64,000 nucleotides of DNA from Chlorocebus sabaeus. Taxonomy: Eukaryota > Chordata > Mammalia > Primates > Cercopithecidae. The stretch lies in contig NC_132930.1 of NCBI RefSeq assembly GCF_047675955.1, positions 45,323,832-45,387,831 on the forward strand, in the 5' to 3' direction. Both the position numbers and the translations under genes were made by a program. The notes beneath the pieces were generated by a model. It ran no database searches. It was not told the DNA's origin and saw nothing but the letters and a program-made list of their open reading frames with translations. Shown one piece after another: positions 12,999-22,336 of the stretch (the stretch's first letter is position 1; every line of letters starts with the position of its first letter).

Positions 12999-15900
12999 CA
13001 TTTGTCTCTTTTTTTGTATGAGGCAAAAAAAAAAAAAAAAAGTCCCACCAGCTCCTCTTCTGATGGGACTTGAAGCTTCACCACATTGTATTTTATTCAA
13101 GGACTTATGTGTGTAAATTTGCAAATACATGATGGTGGATGGGCTTGAAAACAAAAGAATGAAAAGGGGGACTGAAATTTTTTTAAAAACATTAAAAAAG
13201 ATAATTTTAAAAATTTGCAAATGTAGCTGGAAAAACTGGAGTTTCTCTGCTTCCTGGTTGGCCCTGGGACAGGCATCCCTCAAGGCTCAGTGCAGCAGCA
13301 CGAAAGCCGTGTCCTTCTCCCCTAGGCCGCACGCTCACCAAGGTATGGAGGAGGTACTTGACAGCCAGAGAACAGTCATACATCCCCAGGCACTGAATCA
13401 AGGCGGGGACCTTCAGAGGGCTCTTGAACATGTCTTCGACACTGAGGAAGTCATACTCGAAGATCCGCTTGCATCGAAGGAAGTTCAGCTCACGATACTT
13501 CTCCAAGGACAGATCGGCTCCAGGGGAACGGGCAAAAAGAGGGTCGTTCTCAAGAGCTGAGAAGATGGTTTTCTGGAAATGCAGGAGATGGGGAAGGTTT
13601 ATTTGGAGTAAAAGATGAACTCTCCATGTGCCCTTATATAATTTACCTCCAGGTCACAGGCTTCATGGGACGCTGTCTGACTGAAGAGACACCCAGACAG
13701 AGATATGACTATCATTCCCAACGGACTAGAGGGCTGGAGGCTTAAGAAACATCAACAATCCATGTTCATTTCCAGACTCCTCATCAATTCCCTGAGGCCT
13801 CTCCTGGGGTGCAGAAAGGAGAGCGGCTGCGCTGCCTGGGATGAGCCTCACCCGGCAGAGGGGGAGCTGTAAGAGCCAGAAATTCCACTGTGCTAATGAA
13901 TTAAGACCCCACCGGGAAAAAAGACAAGCTGCACACAACCGCACACCTCACCTTAAAGCGGAGCATGTCCTCCCCTTCCGTGAACAGCGCCAGCTCCTTC
14001 CAGCTGAACGACGCTCTTGCCCGGTAGGCGTCCAGGGGTCCCCTGGGGAATTCTGGGAGCAGAGCTGCGTCACCTCCTTCTACAGTGGGTGCCATCGTGT
14101 GATGAAAGCCTGCACAAAACATGCAACCTGAATCCATGTGCTCCCATCTATGGGTTCAAACCACCTCCACCAACAGGAGAGCCGGCAACACCTTACAAGT
14201 CAGAGAAAAGCAAACTCGAAACCCAAAAGGACAGCAAAAGAGAATCACCCTGTGAATGGCTAGCATCATTTTCCCAAAAGAAAAGGCGAGAAGAATTCCC
14301 TCGTCCACTCCTGAAGACAGATGCCAAGGACACAGAAGACAGCCAGGCACAGCCTGGGGATCACCAGGGACACAGTGCAGAGGGTTCATCGGAGGCCTTG
14401 CTTTCTGTTGCACGGCCTTGTCTGAGAGCACTGTGCCCTCTTGGGAGCACCCTGGACATCCAGACCCATCCCCAAGGCTCACTAAACCCAGGGTCAGGAA
14501 GCATTCCCTCTGGAATCCAGCCGGTGCCAGCTGGTCCACTCTGGCCACACATGATGGTACCTCACGTCCCCACCCACTGCTGCTGGTCCACCCGGACACA
14601 GGACCTCTGGCACAGGCTTCTACACTGATTGCCCTCGACATATAGACACCTGGCTTCCCGCTAACACAGCAGGCCTCCCAAACTCAGCTCTCTTGACCAA
14701 ATAGCTGTTCTGGAATTTTCTGGATAGACTGGGTCCTTTTCCAAGTGGCTTGGCTGATGAAGGTACTGAAGGGAATGGCTAGTGAACCCAGGTCTGGCTG
14801 AGTCCTGGGCGTGGGCCCCCTACCTTCACTCTTTAAGGCCTAGAGGAAAGAGGAACTTTTGAGTCCTTTGAGCTGAAACAGCCTGCGGTGCTGGAGCCTG
14901 AGTCTGGCTTGCTATTCTGTCCTATCCTTCCTTAGAATCGGAGGAAAGTACACGGCACCGGCCGGCCGGTTAAAAACAATTAGTGTGGCCGCCGGACTTA
15001 AGACTCAGGTGTGAGGCTTTCTGGGAAAAGGCTTTCTAACAACCCCCAACCCTTCTGGGTTGAGCACTGGTCTGCTGGAACCAGCTTCCACTTCCACAAT
15101 TTTCTTGGGGAAGTCATGGGCTGACTAGAGGCAGAAAGCTGTCATCCCAAACTCCCGGCATTGGCAGGTCCAGATCATGGCACAGCCAGAAGTCTCTACT
15201 CAACAGTCGCCCATGCGTGCGCCCTCCTTCTCCTTCTGACCCATACCTCCTGCGTCCCAACCACGACTTTCTTGAAAGTGTAGCCCCCAAAATTCTCCTT
15301 ACCTCTGAATCTACTTCCTCTGATCTCTCCTAGGTAGTAATGCTTCAGACTTTCACTTCCTCTCCCAAGTATTAAAGCAAGTTGTATCTCCAAAGGGATC
15401 TAAGGAAGCTCTACGCTGTGTCCTTAGGCACCTAGGGTATGAACCCAGGGAGTCTTGTCCCTGGTGTCCCTCCCAATTTAGGTATACAGCTCTCGACATG
15501 GGCAGTTATGTGGGACCTACCACTGTTGCCAGGGCCCCAAGTTTGTAAATGGCTAGGAGGATTGCTCTCCCATTGTGTAAGATGCTCTCCTCCCCTAGTT
15601 TCTACCCAGCTTACCTCCCCCACCGCAATACAATCTCCAAGTCTTAGCTCCTAGGCCAGGGCCTTAGAACTGATGACCCAGTACTTTAACAACTGGAACT
15701 ATGTCTACAACAACACAATAGATCAAGATGAAAGCGAATTGAGTAAATTAAAGGGAGGCACGGGGAGGGGGAAGGGGGAAGGATAGCATTAGGAGACATA
15801 CCTAATGTAAATGACGAGTTAATGGGTGCAGCACACCAACATGGCACATGTATACATATGTAACAAACCTGCACGTTGTGCACACGTACCCTAGAACTTA

Positions 15901-18840
15901 AAAAAAAAGGGAAGCACATGTTCCTACAGTGGCAAATGGGGCAACGAGCGAATGTACTTCCGCTGTGTTCCCAAAATCCATCTACCAAGAGAGAAAAAGA
16001 GAAGAGAGAGAAAGAGACAGAGGGGGAAGAGAGAAGGGCAGAAAGTCAGAGAGAAAGAGAGAGACGAAAAGTAAAAGAGAGAAAGGAAGAGAGAGATATA
16101 CAAGTAGTTAAGAAAAACCAGTGCACCCCATTCCTTTAAAAGCCAGGGTAAATTTAAAACCTGTAATTGATAACTGAAGGTCTTCTCCGTGACCCTGTAA
16201 CACTCCAATACCGCTTTGTTGTCAGTTACACAGTGTAATGCAAACATTAGGAAAAAAACTTCAAAACTCCATCTTAGGCCCAGAGTAAAACTTACAAACC
16301 CTACTGAGCTTGGCAACCTCGGTGTTTTTTTAAATAGAGATCAGGAGGAGCAGGCAAACCCTATTGAACTTGGCAACCTCGGTTTTTTTTTCACAAGAGA
16401 TCAGGAGGAGCAGGCGGAACGGGACAAATGGGCCCTCAGGCTAGCGGACATTTATATGTTGCCCCCATTTGCTACTATAGGAATATGCACCTCCCTTTAA
16501 TTTGCTCAACTGCTTTCATCCTGATCTATTGTGTTGTTGTAGACACAGTTCCTGTTGTTAAAGTACTGGGTCATCAGTTCTGAGGCCCTGACTGAGGAGC
16601 CAAGGCTTGGAGATTGTATCGCAGTAGGGGAGGTAAGCTGGGTAGAAATTGGGGGAGGAGAGCATCTTACTTTGGAGGCTCTGGAAAAGGGAAAGGCTGG
16701 GCAAATGGAACGCCTAATAGGGCTCCCTTGCAGTGCGATCTACAAGGACACTTTAAGAAAGACTGTCTGAATAGAAATAAGCCGCCCCCTCATCCATGCC
16801 CCTTATGTCAAGGAAATCACTGGAAGACCCACTGCCCCAGGGGACGAAGGTCCTCTCAGTCTGAAGCCACTAACCAGATGATCCAGCAGCAGGACTGAGG
16901 GTGCCCGGGGCAATCGCTAGCCCATGCCATCACCCTCACAGAGCGCCAGGTATGCTTGACCATTCAGGGCCATGCCACTGTACTACCAGCTCCCCTTACC
17001 AAGAGTTTCTATGGAGAATGTGGCTTCCCAGAAATACTGATGCCCCATCATACAGGAGTTTTTCTAAAGGAAACCCCACTTTCACCGCCCACACCTATAT
17101 GCCCCTGCACTTCAGGCCATACATTTCAATCCCTGTATCTTTAACCTCCTTGTTACGTTTGTCTCTTCCAGAAATCAAAGCTGTAAAACTACAAATCGTT
17201 CTTCAAATGGAGCCCCAGATGCAGTCCATGACTAAGATCTACAACGGACCCATGGACCGGCCTGCTAGCCCACGCTCCGATGTTGATGACATCAAAGGCA
17301 CCTCTCCTGAGGAAATCTCAACAGCACAACCCCTACTATGCCTCAATTCAACAGGAAGCAGTTAGAGCGGTCGTCACCCAACCTCCCTGACAGCACTTGG
17401 GTTTTCCTGTTGAGAGGGGGGCTAAGAGACAAGACTAGCTGGATTTCCCAGGCCAACTAAGAATTCCTAAACCTAGCTGGGGAAGGTGACCACACTCACC
17501 TTTAAACATGGGGCTTGTCACTCAGCTCACACCCAACCAATCAGGTAGTAAAGAGAGTTCACTAAAATAGCAGTGACGCTAACAACAGGAGGTAAAGAAA
17601 TAATCTGATCATCTATCATCTGAGAGCACAGGCAGAGGGACAATGATCAGCATATAAACCCAGGCAGTCAGGACGAATCAGGCAACCCCCTTTGGGTCCC
17701 CTCCCATTGTAAAGGGAGCTCTGTTTTCACTCTATTAAATCTTGGAACTGCACACTCTTCTGGTCCGTGTTTGTTCCAGCCTGAGCTGGGCTTTCACTTG
17801 CCATCCACCACTGCTGATGGCGGCTGTTGCAGACCTGCTGCTGACTTCCACCCCTAGGGATCCAGCAGGGTGTCCGCTGCGCTTCTGATCCAGCCAGGCA
17901 CCCATTACCGCTCCCAAGCTAGAGGCTCGCCACTGTTCCTGCGTGGCTAAGTGCCTGGGTTCCTCCTAATGGAGCTGAACACTAGTCACTGGGTTCCATG
18001 GTTCTCTTCCGTGACGCACAGCTTCTCATAGAGTTATAACACTCACTGCACGGCCCAAGGTTCCATTCCTTGGAATCCCTGAGGCCAAGAGCCCCAAGTC
18101 AGAGAGCGAGAGGCTTGCTGCCATCTTGGGAGCGGCTCGCCACCACCTTGGGAGCTCTGGGAGCAAAGACCCCCCAATAACAATGCCTGGATAGTGCCCG
18201 GCGTCTAGACAGGGTCTATTGTGTGGGTTGCTGCATTCCAAATACGGTGAGGTCTGGCTAGTGCCCAGGGTCTACTGTCTGGGGCTTCTGCATTCCAAAT
18301 ACAGTGACGCCTGCCTAGTGCCCAGGGTCTACCATCTAGGCTGCTGTCATTCACATGAGAGGCTCGGAGCAGCTTCTGGCATGGAAGTGGGGGCTTCAAG
18401 ACCACTATTCTGGCAACAGCCTCCACCAGTCTTCTTTCTGCGGTGCGGATCACTCTCCCTTTCATGAACAGCTGCCCAGTTCAATGTGCAAAGCCCTCCA
18501 AACGCCCAGCACGTGGGCCACCTGCACTCCCGGCCCCTGCTCTGTGTAATCCTGGACCCGCCACCCGCCAATCCGCACAGCTCCCACGTCCCCGGGCCCG
18601 GCATGTGCGGTACCCCCCCTCTCCCGCCCCGCCGCGACCGCGCACCGGAGTCTAACGTAGCCTCCACCTTCGGGCTTGCCGGTCCCCGCTGCTCTGCACG
18701 GTCCAACTCACGCAGCAGGTGCTCAGGGGATGCCTGTAGGCCCGCGACCGACCCGGCAGGATGAGGACTAGCTGTCCGCGAAGTGCTGCTGTCTCCGGCC
18801 TGGCCCCACTGCCCTCCCGCAGTGCCTCTCGGCCTCCGTC
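5690..18840 (-). CDS. ACOX3: ACOX3, 5' half of gene (peroxisomal acyl-CoA oxidase 3), exons 1-7
   Basis: Peroxisomal flavin oxidase that performs the first, H2O2-producing desaturation step on 2-methyl-branched acyl-CoAs such as pristanoyl-CoA (family knowledge). Six coding exons are visible on the minus strand at 13952-14095, 13339-13572, 12409-12483, 11846-11935, 8566-8709 and 5690-5778. All have AG acceptors and GT donors, and all coding junctions but the last are phase 0. Together they read continuously for 258 codons. The family is about 700 residues, so roughly the first 37 percent is present; the catalytic remainder and the C-terminal peroxisomal signal lie left of position 1. The ALTELSHGSN motif (residues 157-166) is the conserved acyl-CoA oxidase/dehydrogenase flavin-site signature. 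No frameshift or stop is seen, so the gene looks intact. Identification rests on recognising the protein; a few residues differ from human as I recall it. Confidence 0.95.
5905..6325 (+). repeat. MLT1-like (MaLR) LTR, degraded
   Basis: It contains the characteristic TTATTTGGAAATAGAGTC, AAGATGAGGTCA and GGGCCCTAAATCC segments of MLT1/MST LTRs. No flanking duplication recognised. Confidence 0.7.
7845..7943 (+). repeat. L1 ORF2 fragment
   Basis: About 100 bp resembling the L1 ORF2 segment that ends in ACTTTGTGCATCAAA. It lies about 85 bp upstream of the minisatellite. Confidence 0.55.
8029..8425. repeat. GGGGCTGTCTGTGCACTGTGGGC minisatellite
   Basis: A tandem array of about 22-26-bp units of two alternating types, GGGGCTGTCTGTGCACTGTG and GGGGCTGTGGGATACACTGTG, roughly 15 or more copies with substitutions. 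The stop-poor units produce overlapping open frames of 130-149 codons on both strands; these are repeat artefacts. Confidence 0.92.
8566..8709 (-). CDS. ACOX3: ACOX3 exon 6 (residues 182-229)
   Basis: A 144-bp exon with acceptor CTTGTGCAG before 8709 and donor CAG|GTAGGA after 8566, phase 0. It encodes EFIIHSPDFEAAKFWVGN and onward to HPFIVQ, part of the beta-barrel middle domain. Confidence 0.95.
10576..10845. repeat. (GAATGGATGGAT)n tetranucleotide-type array
   Basis: About 270 bp of GAAT, GGAT and GGAA tetramers in higher-order units of 16-20 bp. On the reverse strand it reads as Ser/Ile/His-rich open frames, which are not genes. Confidence 0.95.
11083..11322. repeat. 63-bp minisatellite, about 4 copies
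   Basis: Unit starts near 11083, 11146, 11209 and 11271, each running from CACTGACAGCCCCAGGGCAT to CACCCCTGCACCC. The 63-bp period is 21 codons, so frames stay open across the array on both strands; the last copy has lost one base. Confidence 0.92.
11846..11935 (-). CDS. ACOX3: ACOX3 exon 5 (residues 152-181, flavin-site motif)
   Basis: A 90-bp exon with acceptor TTTAG and donor AAG|GTAGGT, phase 0. It encodes IFGCFALTELSHGSN and then TKAIRTTAHYDPATK. The ALTELSHGSN segment is the conserved acyl-CoA oxidase motif near the FAD and substrate pocket. Confidence 0.95.
11936..12408 (-). other. ACOX3 intron 4
   Basis: 473 bp with consensus splice ends. No repeat or RNA gene recognised. Confidence 0.7.
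12409..12483 (-). CDS. ACOX3: ACOX3 exon 4 (residues 127-151)
   Basis: A 75-bp exon with acceptor CTTTCAG and donor GAG|GTAAGT. It encodes 25 codons, VFGSAVYSSG through FSME, phase 0. It is too short for an ORF scan and was found by extending the protein across the intron. Confidence 0.93.
12484..13338 (-). other. ACOX3 intron 3 with facing poly-T/poly-A tracts
   Basis: Contains a pure T run (about 12967-12994) followed about 30 bp later by a pure A run (about 13025-13041), which can pair with each other. Otherwise unique sequence. Confidence 0.7.
13339..13572 (-). CDS. ACOX3: ACOX3 exon 3 (residues 49-126)
   Basis: Acceptor CATTTCCAG precedes 13572 and the donor TTG|GTGAGC follows 13339, giving 78 codons in phase 0 at both ends. 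The translation begins KTIFSALEND and contains the CKRIFEYDFL stretch typical of ACOX3. The internal MEKYREL methionine is not a start. Confidence 0.95.
13573..13951 (-). other. ACOX3 intron 2
   Basis: 379 bp between exons 2 and 3; nothing recognised. Confidence 0.7.
13952..14109 (-). CDS. ACOX3: ACOX3 exon 2 (start codon; residues 1-48)
   Basis: Acceptor TTTTGTGCAG precedes 14109. The first ATG in the exon, at 14095-14093, opens the frame used here, giving 48 codons that begin MAPTVEGGD and end MLRFK. The donor is AAG|GTGAGG at 13952. The preceding 14 bases are 5' UTR. This is the N-terminal alpha-helical oxidase domain. An upstream in-frame ATG at 14137 lies in the intron and is not used. 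Confidence 0.93.
15585..15758 (-). repeat. Left arm of inverted repeat (unknown interspersed element)
   Basis: The reverse complement closely matches 16488-16672, sharing for example CTATTGTGTTGTTGTAGACA, GTTAAAGTACTGGGTCATCA and GGAGGTAAGCTGGGTAGAAA. By eye close to 90 percent identical. The element continues leftward to about 14990 in this orientation. Family not recognised; it could be ERV internal sequence. Confidence 0.8.
15755..15911 (+). mobile_element. L1 3' end (primate L1P), 5'-truncated
   Basis: Starts after a purine-rich junction with TAGCATTAGGAGACATACCT and runs through GGGTGCAGCACACCAACATGG to CCCTAGAACTTAAAAAAAAA, the L1PA/L1PB 3' UTR end with a short A-tail. It interrupts the minus-oriented arm of the inverted repeat. 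Confidence 0.9.
15988..16105 (+). repeat. Purine-only (GAGA/GAAA)n tract
   Basis: About 118 bp almost entirely A and G, with a few T or C interruptions. Low-complexity sequence; open frames rich in Glu, Lys and Arg are artefacts. Confidence 0.9.
16488..16672 (+). repeat. Right arm of inverted repeat
   Basis: Plus-strand partner of 15585-15758, separated by about 730 bp that includes the L1 tail and purine tract. Upstream, 16296-16350 and 16359-16420 form a direct duplication (period about 63 bp) containing AGATCAGGAGGAGCAGGC. Confidence 0.8.
16673..17422 (+). mobile_element. HERV-W internal remnant (gag NC, pro, truncated env)
   Basis: Old class I endogenous retrovirus in antisense to ACOX3. 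Visible in order: the gag nucleocapsid end with one good zinc knuckle (CPLCQGNHWKTHC, near 16800) and one lacking its first cysteine; a few codons of protease; then a short env surface segment (about 16975-17100) joined directly to the env cytoplasmic tail (about 17105-17364). All of pol and most of env, including signal peptide, fusion peptide and transmembrane helix, are deleted. A polypurine tract (about 17411-17421) precedes the LTR. Non-functional. The assignment comes from the env tail and the LTR17-type LTR. Confidence 0.85.
16901..17365 (+). pseudogene. HERV-W env deletion remnant, open for 154 codons
   Basis: An uninterrupted frame made of out-of-frame pro sequence, then an env surface fragment (PYQEFLWRM motif) and the env cytoplasmic tail ending at its natural stop. 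It lacks signal peptide, cleavage site, fusion peptide and membrane anchor, so no envelope function is expected. Whether it is ever translated is unknown. Confidence 0.7.
17423..18182 (+). repeat. LTR17-type HERV-W 3' LTR, full length
   Basis: About 760 bp from TAAGAGACAAGACTAGCTGG (first TG mutated to TA) to AATAACA. It has U3 with CCAATCAG, a TATA box (TATAAA, 17653-17658), the ATTAAA poly(A) signal (17734-17739) and a complete U5. A U5 at the 3' end argues against an L1-retrocopied HERV-W transcript. No 5' LTR is visible in the window. The LTR reads toward the ACOX3 CpG island, about 530 bp away. Confidence 0.92.
18187..18350. repeat. 59-bp tandem repeat, nearly 3 copies
   Basis: Repeated segments TAGTGCCC...GGTCTA and TGCATTCCAAATAC recur at a spacing of about 59 bp directly after the LTR17 end, between it and the ACOX3 CpG island. 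Confidence 0.8.
18712..18840 (-). other. ACOX3: ACOX3 exon 1 (5' UTR), approximate
   Basis: On the minus strand a near-consensus donor, TGC|GTGAGT, ends a putative exon at 18712 within the CpG island. The next exon, at 14109, carries the start codon. The donor is seen directly; the 5' limit is a guess and the exon is inferred to be non-coding. Confidence 0.5.
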
Positions 18841-18874
18841 CGTCCCATGGGCGGGGCCAGGGACGCGGGCTCCC

Positions 18875-18882
18875 TGACGTCA
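18875..18882. promoter_or_regulatory. CRE (TGACGTCA) in the ACOX3 promoter
   Basis: Perfect 8-bp palindromic CREB/ATF consensus inside the CpG island. It is embedded in a 29-bp block (18870-18898) that recurs upstream of TRMT44 at 30091-30119 with 26 of 29 bases identical. Confidence 0.7.
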
Positions 18883-19165
18883 TCGTGCCGCGCCACCTTC
18901 GTCGCCCGGGAAACGTGGACGCCGCTGCCACCCGGGCAGGGCCGGGAACCAGGAAGCTTCGCCCAGGCGCTCCCGGGCACTCTTGGCTTCTCTGCCTTTA
19001 GGCAAGCCCTGGCTGACCGACTCAGGCGAGTCGCTGCCCTCTCGGAGCGCCGTAGTTCTGAGATGCAGTTCACACCCCGGCACTTCCTGGGGTCCACTTC
19101 AAGGCTACCGGATCAGGACCCCCAGTCTGGGGCCGGGCATTTTCAAATTAATCAACAGGCACTAT

Positions 19166-19267
19166 GTGATGGCTCACACCTGTAATCCCAGCGCTTTTGG
19201 AGGCCGAAACGGGAGGATCGCTTGAGGCCAGGAGTTTGAGACCAGCCTGGGCAACATAGCAAGATCC
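19166..19267 (+). repeat. Alu/FLAM left-monomer fragment
   Basis: ACCTGTAATCCCAGCGCTTT through GACCAGCCTGGGCAACATAG; right monomer and A-tail missing. Confidence 0.85.
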
Positions 19268-19585
19268 GGCATGCCCAAGGGCTTGCTGAAGTTTGAGAAC
19301 CGTGGTTCTACAGAGTTCCTCAGACTAGTGGAAGTGGGCCCTCGTTGACCAGAGCAGCAACCAGCTCAATCACCCACCCTTTACTTGTTTTTCTTTGTCT
19401 CACACTTTCCACTTCCTCACTCGTGCACTCCGAGATCAAATCCATATTCAATTACCTGCACCCAAATCCTTATCTCAAGGTCTGTTTTGGGAGATCCAAA
19501 CTAAGACACACACACACCTCTTATGAAATTTACAGAGACAGAATCAACTAGACTTAGTAATTCGCCATTTAAGAACAAGGAAGAG

Positions 19586-19735
19586 CCAGGCGCTGTGCGC
19601 CATGGTTCTCTCATCTGCAGTCCCAACTACTTGTGAGGCTGAAGCGGGAGAATCACTTGAGCCCAGGAGTTTGAGTCTAGCCTGGGCAACATAGTGAAAT
19701 TCCGTGTTTAAAACAAAACAAAACAAAACACACAA
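19586..19735 (+). repeat. Old Alu monomer (FLAM/FRAM-like)
   Basis: A diverged Alu-like monomer ending in AACAAAACAAAACAAAACAC. Confidence 0.75.
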
Positions 19736-20391
19736 AAAAGTGAAAAAAGCACAACAAGGAAAAATAAATCCAAAGGTTTGCATTTACAGGGAACTAAAAG
19801 ATGGGCAGCACAGCTCAGTTATGGGGAAGAGAAAGATAAGTACAATTTAAAATGTGTGTCAAGTTTAAGATGTTGGTAGGACATCTGGGTGGGGATACTC
19901 AGCTCATGTTTGGAAATTCTGTCTACTTCTGTTCTACTCTGAAATACCTTCTCCTTGATTCCATGGCAACATTTTTCTTTAGTCATTACTCTTATTTAAA
20001 ACAGACCTATAATTATGGTTATCAGTGGGAGCATCCGATTGCAAAAGGAGGAGGAAGGGACTGAACGATCATTTCAGGCCTGGCAGGTACCCTGCTAAGC
20101 AGTCAGAAGTGATCCTTAATCCAGACCAGCCTTCCCAGCCAGGGCTCTGTTGTGTTGTTGCAAAGGTCCCTGAATCCTCAAGAGCAACCAGGATTGCCTG
20201 AAGACAAAGCCATCGTGGTCTAACAAAAATACACGCCACTGTTTTTCAAATGTTTGGAGATACTGTTGAGAGTAATAAAATAACCATTTATTGCAGAACT
20301 CACACCTCCTTTAGGTCGCAATTTCTGCCAAAATTACAAGTACTAATAAATTGGGTTCACGTGTGATACTGACATTAGAAAAACATCTTCC

Positions 20392-20688
20392 GGCTGGGTG
20401 TGGTGGCTCACACCTATAATCCTAGCACTTTGGGAGGCCGAGGTGGGCAGATCACTTGAGGTCAGGAGTTTGAGACCAGCCTGGCCAACATGGTGAAACC
20501 CTATCTCTACTAAAAATACAAAAATTAGCTGGGCATGGTGGCAGGCACCTGTAATCCCAGCTACTTGGGAGGCTGAGGCAGGAGAATCGCTTGAACCCAG
20601 GAGGTGGAGGTTACAGTGAGCCAAGATAGCGCCATTGCACTCCAGCCTGGGGGACAAGAGTGAAACTCCATCTCAAAAAATAAAAATA
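20392..20688 (+). repeat. Alu, full length
   Basis: From GGCTGGGTGTGGTGGCTCAC to CTCAAAAAATAAAAA, both monomers present. Confidence 0.97.
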
Positions 20689-22039
20689 TCTTCCCACTGG
20701 GAAACGATTTGGGTCCACTGCAGGAGTGACAGGCAGAGGGAAGCCATTTCTAGGTAGACACTGGAAGGCAGGCTAAAGGGGAAGAACTCAGGGCATCTAG
20801 TGGCCAGTACAGGTAAGAGACAAGGGCCTGAGATAAGGCCATATTGGTGGAGTCGGAGGCTGGAGAGGGAGCTGAGTGACTTTTTATTATTGGTTTTATT
20901 TAAGTTAGGGCATCATCACAAAATGACATGGAGAAAACAAAGCACAGGTTTCCAGCCTTGGTCAGGTCCTCAGGCTCCCCTCCCTTCTCTGCTTCTCCCT
21001 TTTCACCCTCCTCTTCTCACACTTGTCTGCCTCTACCCTCTGGCTTGTCAGGGCTGGCCTGTAGCACTCTTCCTTCTCTCCATTTAGTTTCCCAGATTGG
21101 CATCTGCAGGTAAGACTGTAGTTCTCAGCTTCGACCATGGCTTCACCTTGGGGCCACCTTCTGGTGTTTGCCTGCTCACCCTGTAGCACTCTTCATCCAC
21201 CGTGCTCCTCTCCTGGGCCTGAGGACACTGCTGAGCTGCATCTGACAGGGAACACGGGCCTCTCTGTGAGTCAGGGTGGTGGGGAGGTAAGAAGAGAGGA
21301 AGGGGTCATGCTATGCTCGGTTGTATTGCTGGGACCTGGGTGGATGGAGAAGCCACTTGGGACTGGCACCAAGGGAACAACTTTGGGGGAAAAAAGAGGG
21401 GAATTTGCCTTTCTTTATACATGTTTGTTAGCTATTTCTGGGTGAAACGGCCAGGAGCTGCACGTGGACCCCTGGTGTGAACAGCAGGGGTGGCATGAGT
21501 GTCATCAGTAACTCAGTGGACAATGACCCATGGGAGAACTGCCATAGGGCCCCACCCACCCCCTCTCTTGTTTATCTTGACTTCTGTCCCACTCTGCTCC
21601 CTTCGGCACACCCATTCCCTGCTCAGTTTTAGACCTTGGTGCTATTGACTGTCATTGGCCATTGTGGTAATTTGCACACATGGTTAAAACTAAAGTTGCC
21701 TCCTACCCTCTGGTCATTTGTCTGCCTTTATCCCTTCTGTCTTTCCCACAACCACCTCCCTGGCTGGTTCCACATTCCCAAAAGAGTGGCTGGAAGAAGT
21801 CACCAGGTCCTTGGGAAGGGAATGGGTTGTGATGATTCGACACCAAGAATGACCCGTCACAGCTCGGCCACGGTCACCACCACCCAGCAGCCACCTCACT
21901 TCCCCTAGTCACACCACATTAAGTGGTAGGCAGCTGAGAATGGTGTTGGGAAAGAGTTGTGGAACATAAATGCAGTTTTGTAAAAGATGCACGTACAAAT
22001 GGCTGTCCCTATGGCAAATGTTACCAGCATAAGCCAATG

Positions 22040-22336
22040 AAATTTTTTGTTTTTCGAGATGGAGTCTTGCTCTGTTGCCCAGACTGGAGTGCAGTGGTGC
22101 CATCTTGGCTCACTGCAAGTTCCGCCTCCCGGGTTCGCGCCATTCTCCTGCCTCAGCCTCCCCGGTAGCTGAGATGACAGGCATCCACCACCATGCCTGG
22201 CTAATTTTTTGTATTTTTAGTACAGACGGCGTTTCACCGTGTTAGCCAGGATAGTCTTGATCTCCTGACCTTGTGATCCACCCACCTCGGCCTCCCAGAG
22301 TGCTGGGATTACAGGTGTGAGCCACCGTGCCTGGCC
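22040..22336 (-). repeat. Alu, full length, reverse
   Basis: TTTTCGAGATGGAGTCTTGC through GAGCCACCGTGCCTGGCC. Confidence 0.97.

Larger units (their letters stand above)
14110..18711 (-). other. ACOX3 intron 1, HERV-W-bearing
   Basis: Contains unique sequence (14.1-14.9 kb), a repeat of unknown family in minus orientation (about 14990-15758), an L1 tail, a purine tract, the same unknown repeat in plus orientation (about 16110-16672), the HERV-W remnant with LTR17 (16673-18182) and a short tandem repeat (18187-18350). An open frame of 203 codons at 14017-14628 overlaps exon 2 antisense and has no family resemblance. Confidence 0.6.
18500..18960 (-). promoter_or_regulatory. ACOX3: ACOX3 CpG-island promoter
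   Basis: A CpG-dense block that contrasts with the AT-richer flanks, with no TATA box near the expected start. It carries a palindromic CRE (TGACGTCA, 18875-18882) and a GC box (GGGCGGGGCC, about 18850). It sits just upstream of the inferred non-coding exon 1. The exact start site cannot be read from sequence alone. Confidence 0.75.

Noticed and set aside
14017..14628. 203-codon plus-strand ORF
   Set aside because: It overlaps ACOX3 exon 2 antisense and runs into intron 1, with no recognisable protein.
16673..18182. L1-retrocopied (processed) HERV-W
   Set aside because: The 3' LTR keeps U5 after the poly(A) signal and has no A-tail, so it looks like proviral DNA, not a retrocopied transcript.
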